From Paenarthrobacter nitroguajacolicus (lineage in GTDB: Bacteria; Actinomycetota; Actinomycetes; Actinomycetales; Micrococcaceae), in assembly GCF_007786235.1 (NCBI RefSeq), contig NZ_VNFK01000011.1, forward strand, positions 1 through 64,000: 64,000 bases of DNA. The letters run 5' to 3'. Of this stretch, positions 34,668-42,852 are shown piece by piece. Position numbers and translations under genes: made by a program. Position 1 is the stretch's first letter. Each line of letters opens with the position of its first letter. The notes below the pieces were generated by a model. That model made no database searches and was not told where the DNA came from. It was given only the letters and a program-made list of their open reading frames with translations.

Positions 34668-36349
34668 AGCCGCAACCAGCGAAAGGCGCCGTCAGACTGA
34701 AACCGCGGACGACGCCGTCGCGCATCACAGCGGTGGGCGTCGCCGCCGTCGTGGCGGGCCTGGTTCTGGGCGGCTGCGGCGTCCGTCCCGCCGGTGTGAC
34801 CGACGCCGCCGGGGGAGCCAAGTTCACGCTGTCCGACTCAACGCCGGCACCCGCCAAGGAGATCGAGAACTTCAATTGGGCGATGTACGCGGAACCGTTC
34901 TCGCTGGACTACGCCTATGCCTTTGACTACCCGGACAACACTGTCCTGTCGAATGTCTGCGAGTCGCTCTTCCGCTGGAACGCGAACCTGTCCACATCGC
35001 CCGGCCTGGCCACCGGCGTGGAGAACCCTGACCCCCTGACGTGGGTCTACACCATCCGGCAGGGCGTGAAATTCCACGACGGCAGCGAGATGACAGCGGA
35101 CGATGTTGTCGCTTCCCTAAGCCGCCATGTGGACCCCGAAGTGGGCTCCTTCTGGGCCTCCGCCTACCAAAATGTGGAGTCCATCGAGAAAACCGGGGAC
35201 TTCGAAGTCACGGTGACCACCACCCGGCCGGACTACGTCTTCAACGCGTCCCTGGTGGGAGCTACCGGCGTGGTGGAGTCCGCCAGGACCCTGGAAGCAG
35301 CCGGCAAGGACTACGGGAATTCCAGCACCGGCGTGAACTGCACCGGGCCCTTCCAATTCGATCAATGGGAAGCCGGGGAAAGCATCACCCTCAAGCGCTT
35401 CGACGACTATTGGGACCCGGAACTCAAAGCCAAATCCCAACAGGTCACCTTCAAGATGCTGCCGGATGCCACGTCCCGCATCAACGCCTTCCAGACCGGC
35501 GAAATAGACGGGGGCTTCGCCATCCCGTCCAACGCCATGGACATCCTCAAAGCCAACAAAGACGCCGGCTCGCTGTACTTCGGCAAGGACACCTCGGTGC
35601 AAAGCATGGTGTTCACCAACCTCGGCGGCACGTTCCAGGACGTCAGGGTTCGCAAGGCGCTGATGATGGCCATCAACCGGGAAGCCCTGATCAAGGCTGC
35701 GGAACAGGGTTACGCCTCCGGCACTGACGCCCTCACCACCCGGAACGTGTGGAAGGACGCCTCACAGGAAACAACCGACGAGGCTTTCGACGGGCTCCTG
35801 TCCACGCCGTACGACGTGGAAGAGGCCAAGAAGCTCATCAAGGAAGCCGGAGCCGAGGGCGGCAAGTTCGTCTTCGCCACGGCCTCCCTCAACGCGGCTT
35901 TTGACATCACGGCACGGGCCATTGCATCAGCGGCAAAGGAGATCGGGCTGGAGCCCGAAATCCAGACCATGTCCAACGACAAATACACCACCCTGTTCTC
36001 CGATCCCGAAGCCCGCAGGAACGTGGACCTGCTGGTGACCTCGTGGTACCTGTCCAGCACTGAGCCCTTGGAAATGTACAGCGTGCTGCGCACCGGAGAC
36101 TTCAGCAACTACGGAGGCTGGAGCAATCCGGACTTCGACAACCTCGTGAACACCGCCTACGGCGAGCAGGACCCTGACGCCCGCGGCAAGCTCACGGGCC
36201 AGGCCGCCAAACTGGCCAGCGACGAAGTGGTGTGGGGGCCCCTCTACGAAACCGTCACCACCATGTGGCTGGGCAAACGCATCACCGGGGCGGACCCGTC
36301 CATCAACTACATGTACTTCCCGTGGGCAGCCAAAATTGGAGGTCTCTGA
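34664..36349 (+). CDS. ABC transporter substrate-binding lipoprotein (family 5, peptide/opine type)
   Basis: 561 residues from GTG 34664, which overlaps the amidohydrolase stop by 4 nt (gtga), a sign of coupling. A signal segment ends in the lipobox LVLGGC near residue 33. The body is SBP family 5: YAFDYPDNTVLSNVCESLFR, WVYTIRQGVKFHDGSEMTAD near 125-145, and VRKALMMAINREALIKAAEQ near 330-350. Family members bind peptides, opines, nickel chelates or sugars. Here the ligand is probably the amide or amine substrate of the locus. Confidence 0.92.
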   Translation: MKPQPAKGAVRLKPRTTPSRITAVGVAAVVAGLVLGGCGVRPAGVTDAAGGAKFTLSDSTPAPAKEIENFNWAMYAEPFSLDYAYAFDYPDNTVLSNVCESLFRWNANLSTSPGLATGVENPDPLTWVYTIRQGVKFHDGSEMTADDVVASLSRHVDPEVGSFWASAYQNVESIEKTGDFEVTVTTTRPDYVFNASLVGATGVVESARTLEAAGKDYGNSSTGVNCTGPFQFDQWEAGESITLKRFDDYWDPELKAKSQQVTFKMLPDATSRINAFQTGEIDGGFAIPSNAMDILKANKDAGSLYFGKDTSVQSMVFTNLGGTFQDVRVRKALMMAINREALIKAAEQGYASGTDALTTRNVWKDASQETTDEAFDGLLSTPYDVEEAKKLIKEAGAEGGKFVFATASLNAAFDITARAIASAAKEIGLEPEIQTMSNDKYTTLFSDPEARRNVDLLVTSWYLSSTEPLEMYSVLRTGDFSNYGGWSNPDFDNLVNTAYGEQDPDARGKLTGQAAKLASDEVVWGPLYETVTTMWLGKRITGADPSINYMYFPWAAKIGGL

Positions 36350-36350
36350 C

Positions 36351-37379
36351 ATGGCCGTAATGGATCAAGCGCAGGCGCCCGCACCCCCACAGGGTCCGGC
36401 GGGCAAAGGGGTCAAGAGCAGGGCAGCGCGCCCAGCGGCTTACATCACAAAGAAGGTTTTTGCCCTGGTGGCGACACTGTTTGTGGCATCACTGGCCGTC
36501 TTCTTCTCCCGCTTCCTTGTCCCCGGCGACCCGGCACGCTTCCTGCTCAGGGGACGCAGCCCCAAGCCCGAAGCCCTGGAAGAGATCACCCGCCAGTTCG
36601 GCCTGGACAAGCCGGCCTGGGAGCAGTACCTGAACTGGCTCGGCGGCATCCTGCATGGTGACTGGGGACGCTCGCTGACCTACCGCCAGGACGTCTCGGA
36701 CGTGCTGCTCGGCCGGTTGCCCACCACCCTTCAACTCGTGGCGCTCGCCGCCGTCTTCATCACCGTCCTGGGCCTGTTTGCCGGGATCGTGGCCAGCCTG
36801 AACAAAGGCTTCGGTGACCGTTTCATCCTCATCACCCTCACCGCAGCCGGCGCCGTGCCACCCTTCGTGGCGGCCATCGCCTTGGTGGCACTCTTCTCCG
36901 TGGGCTTGGGCTGGTTCCCCTCTTTTGGAAGCGGCGACGGCGGCTGGGACCGGATCTGGCACCTCACCCTCCCGGCGCTCGCCCTGGGCATCACGTACAT
37001 CGCCATGGTGGCGCGGGTGACACGCTCCTCCATGAACGAACAACTCCTCCGCGAACATGTGGAAGTGGCCACCAGCCGCGGACTCACCCGCGGATCCGTG
37101 GTGGCACGCCACGTGCTGCGCAACGCCCTGGGGCCGATTCTCACGGTGAGCGGTGTGCTGGTGGCCGGTCTCCTGGTCTCCAGCGCCATTATCGAGAGGA
37201 CTTTCGGGCTCTCCGGAATCGGGCAGCTCCTGGTGCAATCCATCGACAGGCTGGACTTCGCCGTGGTCCAGGCAATCGTCATGGTGGTGGTGGCGGCCTT
37301 CGTCCTGGTCAACACCGTGGTTGACCTCATCCAGCCCCTCATAGATCCGCGAATCGCGGCCGGAACGGAGTCCCGATGA
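36351..37379 (+). CDS. ABC transporter permease, DppB type
   Basis: 342 residues from ATG 36351 with ggaggt upstream. It has a polar start, then a first helix (VFALVATLFVASLAVFF) and the DppB-specific FGLDKPAWEQYLNWLGGILHGDWGRSL outside loop. The inner membrane domain carries the EAA-like loop EVATSRGLTRGSVVARHVLRNALGPI. Six helices are predicted. It overlaps the next permease by 4 nt (atga). Confidence 0.92.
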   Translation: MAVMDQAQAPAPPQGPAGKGVKSRAARPAAYITKKVFALVATLFVASLAVFFSRFLVPGDPARFLLRGRSPKPEALEEITRQFGLDKPAWEQYLNWLGGILHGDWGRSLTYRQDVSDVLLGRLPTTLQLVALAAVFITVLGLFAGIVASLNKGFGDRFILITLTAAGAVPPFVAAIALVALFSVGLGWFPSFGSGDGGWDRIWHLTLPALALGITYIAMVARVTRSSMNEQLLREHVEVATSRGLTRGSVVARHVLRNALGPILTVSGVLVAGLLVSSAIIERTFGLSGIGQLLVQSIDRLDFAVVQAIVMVVVAAFVLVNTVVDLIQPLIDPRIAAGTESR

Positions 37380-38233
37380 CCTTAGCCATCTCACTGCCGC
37401 AGGCTGGCCTTCGCCGCTACGGCAGCCTCTTGTCACCATTGGCGTGGGTCGCGCTCGCCGTTGCCGCCGCCGTCGTACTCCTTTCGCTGTTCGCCCCGGT
37501 CCTGGCGCCTTACGACCCCGACTATGTGGACCTCAACAACGTCCTGGCCGGTCCCGGCGCGCAGCACTTGCTGGGCACTGACGCGCTGGGCCGCGACCTT
37601 TTCAGCCGGCTCATGCATGGTGGACGGACCTCGCTGCTGGGGCCAACCATCGTGGTGATCGGATCCACGGTCTTGGGCCTGTTGCTGGGCCTGGTGGCCG
37701 GCTGGTCCGAAGGCTGGCTGGGGAAGGTCCTTGGCCGGGTTTTCGACCTTCTCTTCGCTTTCCCTGCGCTGCTGATGGCCATGCTCGCCATCGCGTTGTT
37801 CGGCAAAGGCCTCTTCGCTCCCATCCTGGCCATGACCATCGCCTATGTGCCCTACGTTGCCAGGCTGGCCCAGTCGCTGGTGGTCGCCGAGCGCAGTCGA
37901 CCCTACGTGCAGGCGTACCGGGTGCTCGGCTTCCGGACGCCGTGGGTGGTACTCGGCAGGGTGCTGCCCAACCTCATTCCCACAGTCGGCGCGCAATCGA
38001 CGTTGAACTTCGGCTACGTGCTGGCCGACCTCGCCGCGCTCTCCTTCATCGGTCTCGGGGTCCAGCCACCCACCAGCGACTGGGGCGCCATGATCGAGGA
38101 ATCCCGGGGCGCGCTCCTGGGCGGCTACATTCTGCCCGCTTTCTGGCCAGCGTTGGTGGTGGTCCTGGTAGTGGTGGCCGTCAACGTCATCGGCGAGGAA
38201 CTTTCAGACCGCATCGGAGGAAAACTGTCATGA
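37376..38233 (+). CDS. ABC transporter permease, DppC type
   Basis: 285 residues. It has the DppC landmarks LFAPVLAPYDPDYVDL, HLLGTDALGRDLFSRLMHGG near 63-82 and the EAA loop PYVQAYRVLGFRTPWVVLGRVLPN near 180-203, followed by FIGLGVQPPTSDWGAMI. Six helices are predicted. Starts inside the stop of the DppB-type gene and ends 4 nt into the fused ATPase gene, so all transporter genes are tightly coupled. Confidence 0.93.
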   Translation: MTLAISLPQAGLRRYGSLLSPLAWVALAVAAAVVLLSLFAPVLAPYDPDYVDLNNVLAGPGAQHLLGTDALGRDLFSRLMHGGRTSLLGPTIVVIGSTVLGLLLGLVAGWSEGWLGKVLGRVFDLLFAFPALLMAMLAIALFGKGLFAPILAMTIAYVPYVARLAQSLVVAERSRPYVQAYRVLGFRTPWVVLGRVLPNLIPTVGAQSTLNFGYVLADLAALSFIGLGVQPPTSDWGAMIEESRGALLGGYILPAFWPALVVVLVVVAVNVIGEELSDRIGGKLS

Positions 38234-39834
38234 GCCAGCTCCTGAAGATTGAAGATTTTACGCTCGGCTTTGCGGACAGGCCCCCGCTGCTGGACAGCGT
38301 CTCCCTGCACGTGAACGACGGCGAAGCGGTCGCCTTGGTGGGGGAATCCGGCTCAGGTAAGTCGTTGACCACGCGGGCCGCGCTGGGCTTGTTTCCTGGC
38401 GGCTCCGAGTTCTCCGGAACCGTGTCTGTTCAGGGCCTGAATACCCTGACGGCCAGCAAGCAACGGCTCATGGAACTGAGGCGTGGCCACGCTTCCATGA
38501 TTTTCCAGGACCCCCGGGCGGGCATCAATCCGGTCCGGACCGTGGGGGACTTCCTCACGGAGACTTTGCTGCGTTTTCACGGGTTGTCCCGCGCCGAAGC
38601 TACCGAACGCGCCGTGAAGCAGCTTGAACAAGTGGGCCTCCGCCGGGCCAAGGAGCTCATGGACCAGCACCCGCACCAGCTTTCGGGCGGCATGCTCCAG
38701 CGCGTGATGATTGCCGCTGCGCTGCTGAACTCGCCGGATCTGCTGCTCTGCGACGAACCCACCACGGCCTTGGATGTCACAACCCAGGCCGGGATCGTCC
38801 GGCTCCTCCGCGAAGAACAGCAATCTCGGGGCATGGGCATGCTGTTCATCACCCACGACCTGAACCTCGCCGCCAGCCTGTGCGAACGGGTCTACGTGCT
38901 CCGTCGCGGCACAGTGGTGGAGCACGGCCCTACACGGAACGTGTTCCAGACGCCGCAGCAGGACTACACCCGGCAGCTGGTGGAAGCTACCCCAGTCATT
39001 GATGTGGCCGATGTGGATGCACCTGCGGCAGTGGGTGCGCCCTTGCTGGAGGTTTCAGGGGTGTCCAAGACGTACCAACTGCCTCGCGGCGAAGTCATCA
39101 CAGCTTTGGACAACGCCGGTTTCAGCCTTCCCGAGGGCGGTTCCTTGGGCGTGGTGGGAGAGTCGGGATCGGGAAAGTCCACGCTGGCCCGGCTGGTGGT
39201 GGCGTTGGAAACAGCCACGACGGGTGAACTCTCGCTGCGAGGCGTTCCCCGGCCGCACCGGACCCTGAAGGCCGCCGAGCGCAAGGTACTGGCCAAGGAC
39301 GTCCAGATCGTTTTCCAGGATCCCTATCTGTCCCTGGACCCGCGGATTCCCGTGGGTAACGCCGTGGCCGATGTGTTCCGGCTCCATCAGCGGCAAGGAC
39401 GCAAGCAGGCCAGGGCCAGCGCAGCGGAACTCCTGGGCAAGGTGGGAATCGGACCGGAACGCTTCGACGCACGGCCGCGAGCCCTTTCGGGTGGGCAACG
39501 CCAGCGTGTGGCGCTGGCCAAAGCGCTCGCTGCCCGCCCACGGCTTTTGGTCCTGGACGAAGCCACCAGCGCCTTGGACGTCTCGGTCCAGGCGCAGGTC
39601 CTGGAACTTGTGGAGGAGCTGCGCGACCAATTTGGGCTCACGATCCTCTTCGTTACCCACGACCTCGCCGTGGTGTCGCGCCTGTGCTCCGAGATCCTGG
39701 TGATGCATCAGGGCCGGATCGTGGAACAAGGCCCCACGGCACGAATCCTTGAGGACCCCGGAGACGACTACACCAAGAACCTTATTGCCTCCCGTCCCCG
39801 GCCCTTGTGGGACGCCGAGCCGGTCATTGCCTGA
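38230..39834 (+). CDS. fused double ATP-binding protein of the ABC importer (DppD-DppF fusion)
   Basis: 534 residues carrying two complete nucleotide-binding domains. Domain 1 (about 1-255) has VGESGSGKSLTTRAALGL, LSGGMLQRVMIAA and LLLCDEPTTALD. Domain 2 (about 270-534) has VGESGSGKSTLARLVVAL, LSGGQRQRVALAKAL and LLVLDEATSALD. The oligopeptide-type C-terminal motifs (YTRQL, YTKNL) follow each. Both halves keep Walker A Lys, signature and Walker B Glu, so both should hydrolyse ATP. In most Dpp systems these are two genes. Confidence 0.94.
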   Translation: MSQLLKIEDFTLGFADRPPLLDSVSLHVNDGEAVALVGESGSGKSLTTRAALGLFPGGSEFSGTVSVQGLNTLTASKQRLMELRRGHASMIFQDPRAGINPVRTVGDFLTETLLRFHGLSRAEATERAVKQLEQVGLRRAKELMDQHPHQLSGGMLQRVMIAAALLNSPDLLLCDEPTTALDVTTQAGIVRLLREEQQSRGMGMLFITHDLNLAASLCERVYVLRRGTVVEHGPTRNVFQTPQQDYTRQLVEATPVIDVADVDAPAAVGAPLLEVSGVSKTYQLPRGEVITALDNAGFSLPEGGSLGVVGESGSGKSTLARLVVALETATTGELSLRGVPRPHRTLKAAERKVLAKDVQIVFQDPYLSLDPRIPVGNAVADVFRLHQRQGRKQARASAAELLGKVGIGPERFDARPRALSGGQRQRVALAKALAARPRLLVLDEATSALDVSVQAQVLELVEELRDQFGLTILFVTHDLAVVSRLCSEILVMHQGRIVEQGPTARILEDPGDDYTKNLIASRPRPLWDAEPVIA

Positions 39835-39877
39835 GCAAGCCGGCCAGGAACTTACCCCAGAAACAGGAGAATTTCCC

Positions 39878-41296
39878 GTGAATACCACCGTTTTCGAACG
39901 GAACGTCCCGCAGCCCGCCGTCGTCGCCAAGGCCTTGGAAGGTGCCGCCCACCGGCCCTTCTGGATTGACGACGTGAAGGACACTGCCACGCGCTACCCG
40001 CAACTCGACGGCGACGCTGCCGCCGACCTCGTGATCGTGGGCGGCGGATACACCGGCCTATGGACAGCGCTTCGCGCCAAGGAACGCGACCCCGGCCGGA
40101 CAGTGATCCTGCTGGAAGCGGAGCGTGTGGCCTGGGCAGCCTCCGGCCGCAACGGCGGCTTCTGCGAGGCCAGCCTCACCCACGGTCATGAGAACGGCAA
40201 GAACCGTTGGCCGGACGAGTTGGAGACTTTGGACCGCCTGGGCATGGAAAACCTGGACCGCATGCAGGAGGCCGTGGAGAAATACGGCATGGACTGCGAG
40301 TGGGAGCGCACCGGCGAGCTCAACGTCGCGGTGGAACCCCATCAAGTGGCTTGGCTCCAAGAGGACGACAGCCCGGGAAGCGTCTTCCTGGACCAGGACG
40401 CCGTCCGCGCCGAGGTCAACTCGCCAACCTATCTCGCCGGCCGCTGGCACAAGGATTCCGTGGCCATGGTCCACCCCTACAAACTCGGCCTTGAGCTGGC
40501 CCGGGTGGCCACGGAGCTTGGCGTCCGGATTCATGAGGGCACCCGCGTACGCGAACTGAAGGACCACGAGCAGGGCGTCACCGTTGTCACCGAACGCGGT
40601 TCCGTGGAGGCCGGACACGTGGTCCTGGGCACCAACGTCTTTCCGTCGCTGCTCAAGCGGAACCAGTTGATGACGGTGCCGGTGTACGACTACGCCCTCA
40701 TGACGGAGCCTCTCACCGCCGAACAGTTGGCCGCCATCGGGTGGACCAAGCGCCAGGGGATCGGGGATGTGGCCAACCAGTTCCACTATTACCGGATCAC
40801 CAAGGACCACAGGATCCTGTTCGGTGGCTACGACGCCCTGTACTTCTGGGGCCGGCGGGTGGACCAACGGCACGAGCATCAGCCCGCCACGTGGGAGAAG
40901 ATCGCCTCGCACTTCTTCACCACGTTCCCGCAGTTGGAAGGCCTGAAGTTTACGCACAAGTGGGCCGGACCCATCGATTCGAGTACGCAGTTCTGTGCGT
41001 TCTTCGGCACTGCCCGCAAAGGCAGGGTGGCGTACGCGGCAGGCTTCACGGGACTCGGAGTAGGCGCTACGGCGTTCGCGGCCGACGTGCTATTGGACCT
41101 GTTGGCGGGTCTGGATACGGAGCGTACCCGCGTGGAGATGGTCAGGAAGCGGCCGTTGCCCTTCCCACCCGAGCCCCTGGCGTCCCTGGGCATCAACCTG
41201 ACCCGCTGGTCCATGGACCGGGCGGACCACAACCAGGGGAAGCGGAACCTCATCCTCAAAGCGCTCGACGCCGTGGGCCTGGGTTTCGACTCCTGA
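39878..41296 (+). CDS. FAD-dependent amine oxidase/dehydrogenase (DAO family, PuuB-like)
   Basis: 472 residues from GTG 39878 (aacaggag upstream). The FAD motif is DLVIVGGGYTGLWTALRAKE near residues 50-69, then ERVAWAASGRNGGFC near 81-95, which is typical of PuuB-like gamma-glutamylputrescine oxidoreductases. DNQF-like parts and GFTGLGVGATAFAADVLLDL near 390-410 close the FAD domain. It would oxidise a primary or secondary amine to the aldehyde that the nearby aldehyde dehydrogenase can use. Last gene of the rightward operon, 43 nt after the ATPase gene. Confidence 0.85.
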   Translation: MNTTVFERNVPQPAVVAKALEGAAHRPFWIDDVKDTATRYPQLDGDAAADLVIVGGGYTGLWTALRAKERDPGRTVILLEAERVAWAASGRNGGFCEASLTHGHENGKNRWPDELETLDRLGMENLDRMQEAVEKYGMDCEWERTGELNVAVEPHQVAWLQEDDSPGSVFLDQDAVRAEVNSPTYLAGRWHKDSVAMVHPYKLGLELARVATELGVRIHEGTRVRELKDHEQGVTVVTERGSVEAGHVVLGTNVFPSLLKRNQLMTVPVYDYALMTEPLTAEQLAAIGWTKRQGIGDVANQFHYYRITKDHRILFGGYDALYFWGRRVDQRHEHQPATWEKIASHFFTTFPQLEGLKFTHKWAGPIDSSTQFCAFFGTARKGRVAYAAGFTGLGVGATAFAADVLLDLLAGLDTERTRVEMVRKRPLPFPPEPLASLGINLTRWSMDRADHNQGKRNLILKALDAVGLGFDS

Positions 41297-41306
41297 CTCC
41301 CATTGT

Positions 41307-41357
41307 GGGGCCCGCTTTGCGTGTTTGGGCCTCGCGTGGGGGCGTAGAGCAGGCCCC
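41307..41357. repeat. REP-like hairpin, copy 1
   Basis: Left arm GGGGCCCGCTTTGCG (41307-41321) pairs with CGTAGAGCAGGCCCC (41343-41357) with a few mismatches. The same sequence family occurs at 42150-42200 and 53890-53942. Position between genes suggests a repetitive extragenic palindrome; this copy may also terminate the FAD oxidase operon. Confidence 0.7.
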
Positions 41358-41482
41358 GCAACGCCGGGGCGTCATGGAGATACGTTGCCCGGTCGGTCCA
41401 TCCGCCGGAGGAGCCGGGCGATGTCAAGGGTGTCTTTGTCGCGCTAGGCGGCAAGCCAGGGCAGTAGACACAGTTGGGTGTG

Positions 41483-42085
41483 TCAGCGCTTGGGGGCCGG
41501 CTTACGCTGGGCGGAAGTGTTCGACGTCGGCCGCTTGGCTGCCGTGGTTGGCGTGCGGGGCGCTACCGGCCGCTTTGCGGCAGGCCGTTTGGCAGGGGCA
41601 GTTGGACGGGAGGCCGGTTTTCTTGGTGTCGGCTTCTTCACTGCGGCAGGCACAGGCCGGTTCGCAGGAGCCGACGCCCGCGAACCAAAGGATGGCACCA
41701 CAGCGCCGAGGAACATCACTGCCAGCGTTCCGATTCCTGCCACAGCGGCCAAGTAGAAGTAGATGTCTGAGTCCTTGGTGCTCACGGCGCTGCCCATGGC
41801 GTTGGCATCCTGGGTGAACGCAATGCCCCACATCCGCAGGAACGCGATGCTGCAACCAATGAACAGGCTGGTTCCCGCGGCGCCGAGCAAAACCACCAGG
41901 TAGCGGCGGCGGCTGAAGACCTGCACCAGTGACGCCAGATAACAGACCAGCACGCTCCCCAGGAACAGGTACAGCACCAGCTCCTCGAGGACCACGGCGG
42001 CCAGCACCAACAGCCCGAGCGAGACGAAGGCGGCCACCACCGCAAGCTTCCCGCTGTTCCCCATGTGACGCATGAGGTTAATCAT
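41483..42085 (-). CDS. membrane protein with Lys/Ala/Pro-rich tail, unknown
   Basis: 200 residues from ATG 42085; a GTG at 42103 or ATGs at 42073/42064 are alternatives. Four predicted helices in the first 130 residues (LAVVAAFVSLGLLVLAAVVL, LVLYLFLGSVLVCYLASLV, YLVVLLGAAGTSLFIGCSIA, FYLAAVAGIGTLAVMFLGAV). The last 65 residues are a basic low-complexity tail of KRP/PAA repeats (KKPTPRKPASRPTAPAKRP). Such tails can touch nucleic acid or the cell wall. No family was recognised. REP-like hairpins flank the gene on both sides. Confidence 0.7.
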   Translation of the reverse strand: MINLMRHMGNSGKLAVVAAFVSLGLLVLAAVVLEELVLYLFLGSVLVCYLASLVQVFSRRRYLVVLLGAAGTSLFIGCSIAFLRMWGIAFTQDANAMGSAVSTKDSDIYFYLAAVAGIGTLAVMFLGAVVPSFGSRASAPANRPVPAAVKKPTPRKPASRPTAPAKRPAAKRPVAPRTPTTAAKRPTSNTSAQRKPAPKR

Positions 42086-42149
42086 CGCCGACCAAGTGGC
42101 CACGCCACGCCGTCGTAGATTGCAGTTGAATACCGTTCCGCAAGCTTGT

Positions 42150-42200
42150 GGGGCCCGCTATGCGCGCCACTTCGCAGCGATGGCACGCAGAGCAGGCCCC
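42150..42200. repeat. REP-like hairpin, copy 2
   Basis: Left arm GGGGCCCGCTATGCG (42150-42164) pairs with CGCAGAGCAGGCCCC (42186-42200). Same family and orientation as copies 1 and 3. It lies between the basic-tail membrane protein start and the end of the TetR gene of the YhgE operon. Confidence 0.75.
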
Positions 42201-42216
42201 ACAGCGTGAAGCTCGG

Positions 42217-42852
42217 CTACCTGATGACGTAGCCGTGCATGATGGTCATCACGGCTGCCACGCTTTGCTCGCGGGTTCGCTCCGGGTTGTAGGTCTGGCG
42301 GTCGAGTCCCACCACGAAGATGGCCGCTTCCAGGCTTCCGCGGGCAATGGACTCGTCAACCTTGTACCCGGAGGCGACCCGTTCCACAGCGGAGCCGATG
42401 ACGGCCAGCAGTTCAGCGCGAAGTTCGGCAAACACGGCGCTCCACTCGCCGGGCGTGCGCCAGTTTTCGCTGACCCACAGGCGTGCGAAGGACGGGTAGT
42501 CATCCATGAACTCCATGGCCTGACCCACCATGTTCTTCATGGACTCCAAGGGATCGTCGCTCTGGCCTTCAATGGCTTGGAGGCGGCCCAGCATGATGTC
42601 CACGCCGTGCCGCAGCAACTGTGCGATGAGGTCCGACTTGCTGCCGAAGTTGTAGTAGACCGTGCCTTTGGAGACCCCGGCCGCCGCGGCGATCTCGTCC
42701 ACTGTCACTCCAGCGGCACCGCGTTCACCGATCAGTTCCATGGAGGCTTCGAAGAGTCGCTGCTTGGTGGCGTTGGTCCGCTCCGGGCGGAGCTTTTTCT
42801 CTGCTTGGCCGGACGTGCCTGCTTCTGAACGGACAGGATCGGTGGTGCTCAT
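42217..42852 (-). CDS. TetR/AcrR-family regulator of the YhgE operon
   Basis: 211 residues from ATG 42852; the ATG overlaps the YhgE stop by 4 nt. After a 35-residue charged start comes the HTH TKQRLFEASMELIGERGAAG with VTVDEIAAAAGVSKGTVYYNFGSKSDL, the classic TetR form. The ligand domain follows. It is the third gene of the operon, so it would be made with the genes it controls. A perfect 20-bp palindrome before the first gene is the probable operator (autoregulation). Confidence 0.92.
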   Translation of the reverse strand: MSTTDPVRSEAGTSGQAEKKLRPERTNATKQRLFEASMELIGERGAAGVTVDEIAAAAGVSKGTVYYNFGSKSDLIAQLLRHGVDIMLGRLQAIEGQSDDPLESMKNMVGQAMEFMDDYPSFARLWVSENWRTPGEWSAVFAELRAELLAVIGSAVERVASGYKVDESIARGSLEAAIFVVGLDRQTYNPERTREQSVAAVMTIMHGYVIR

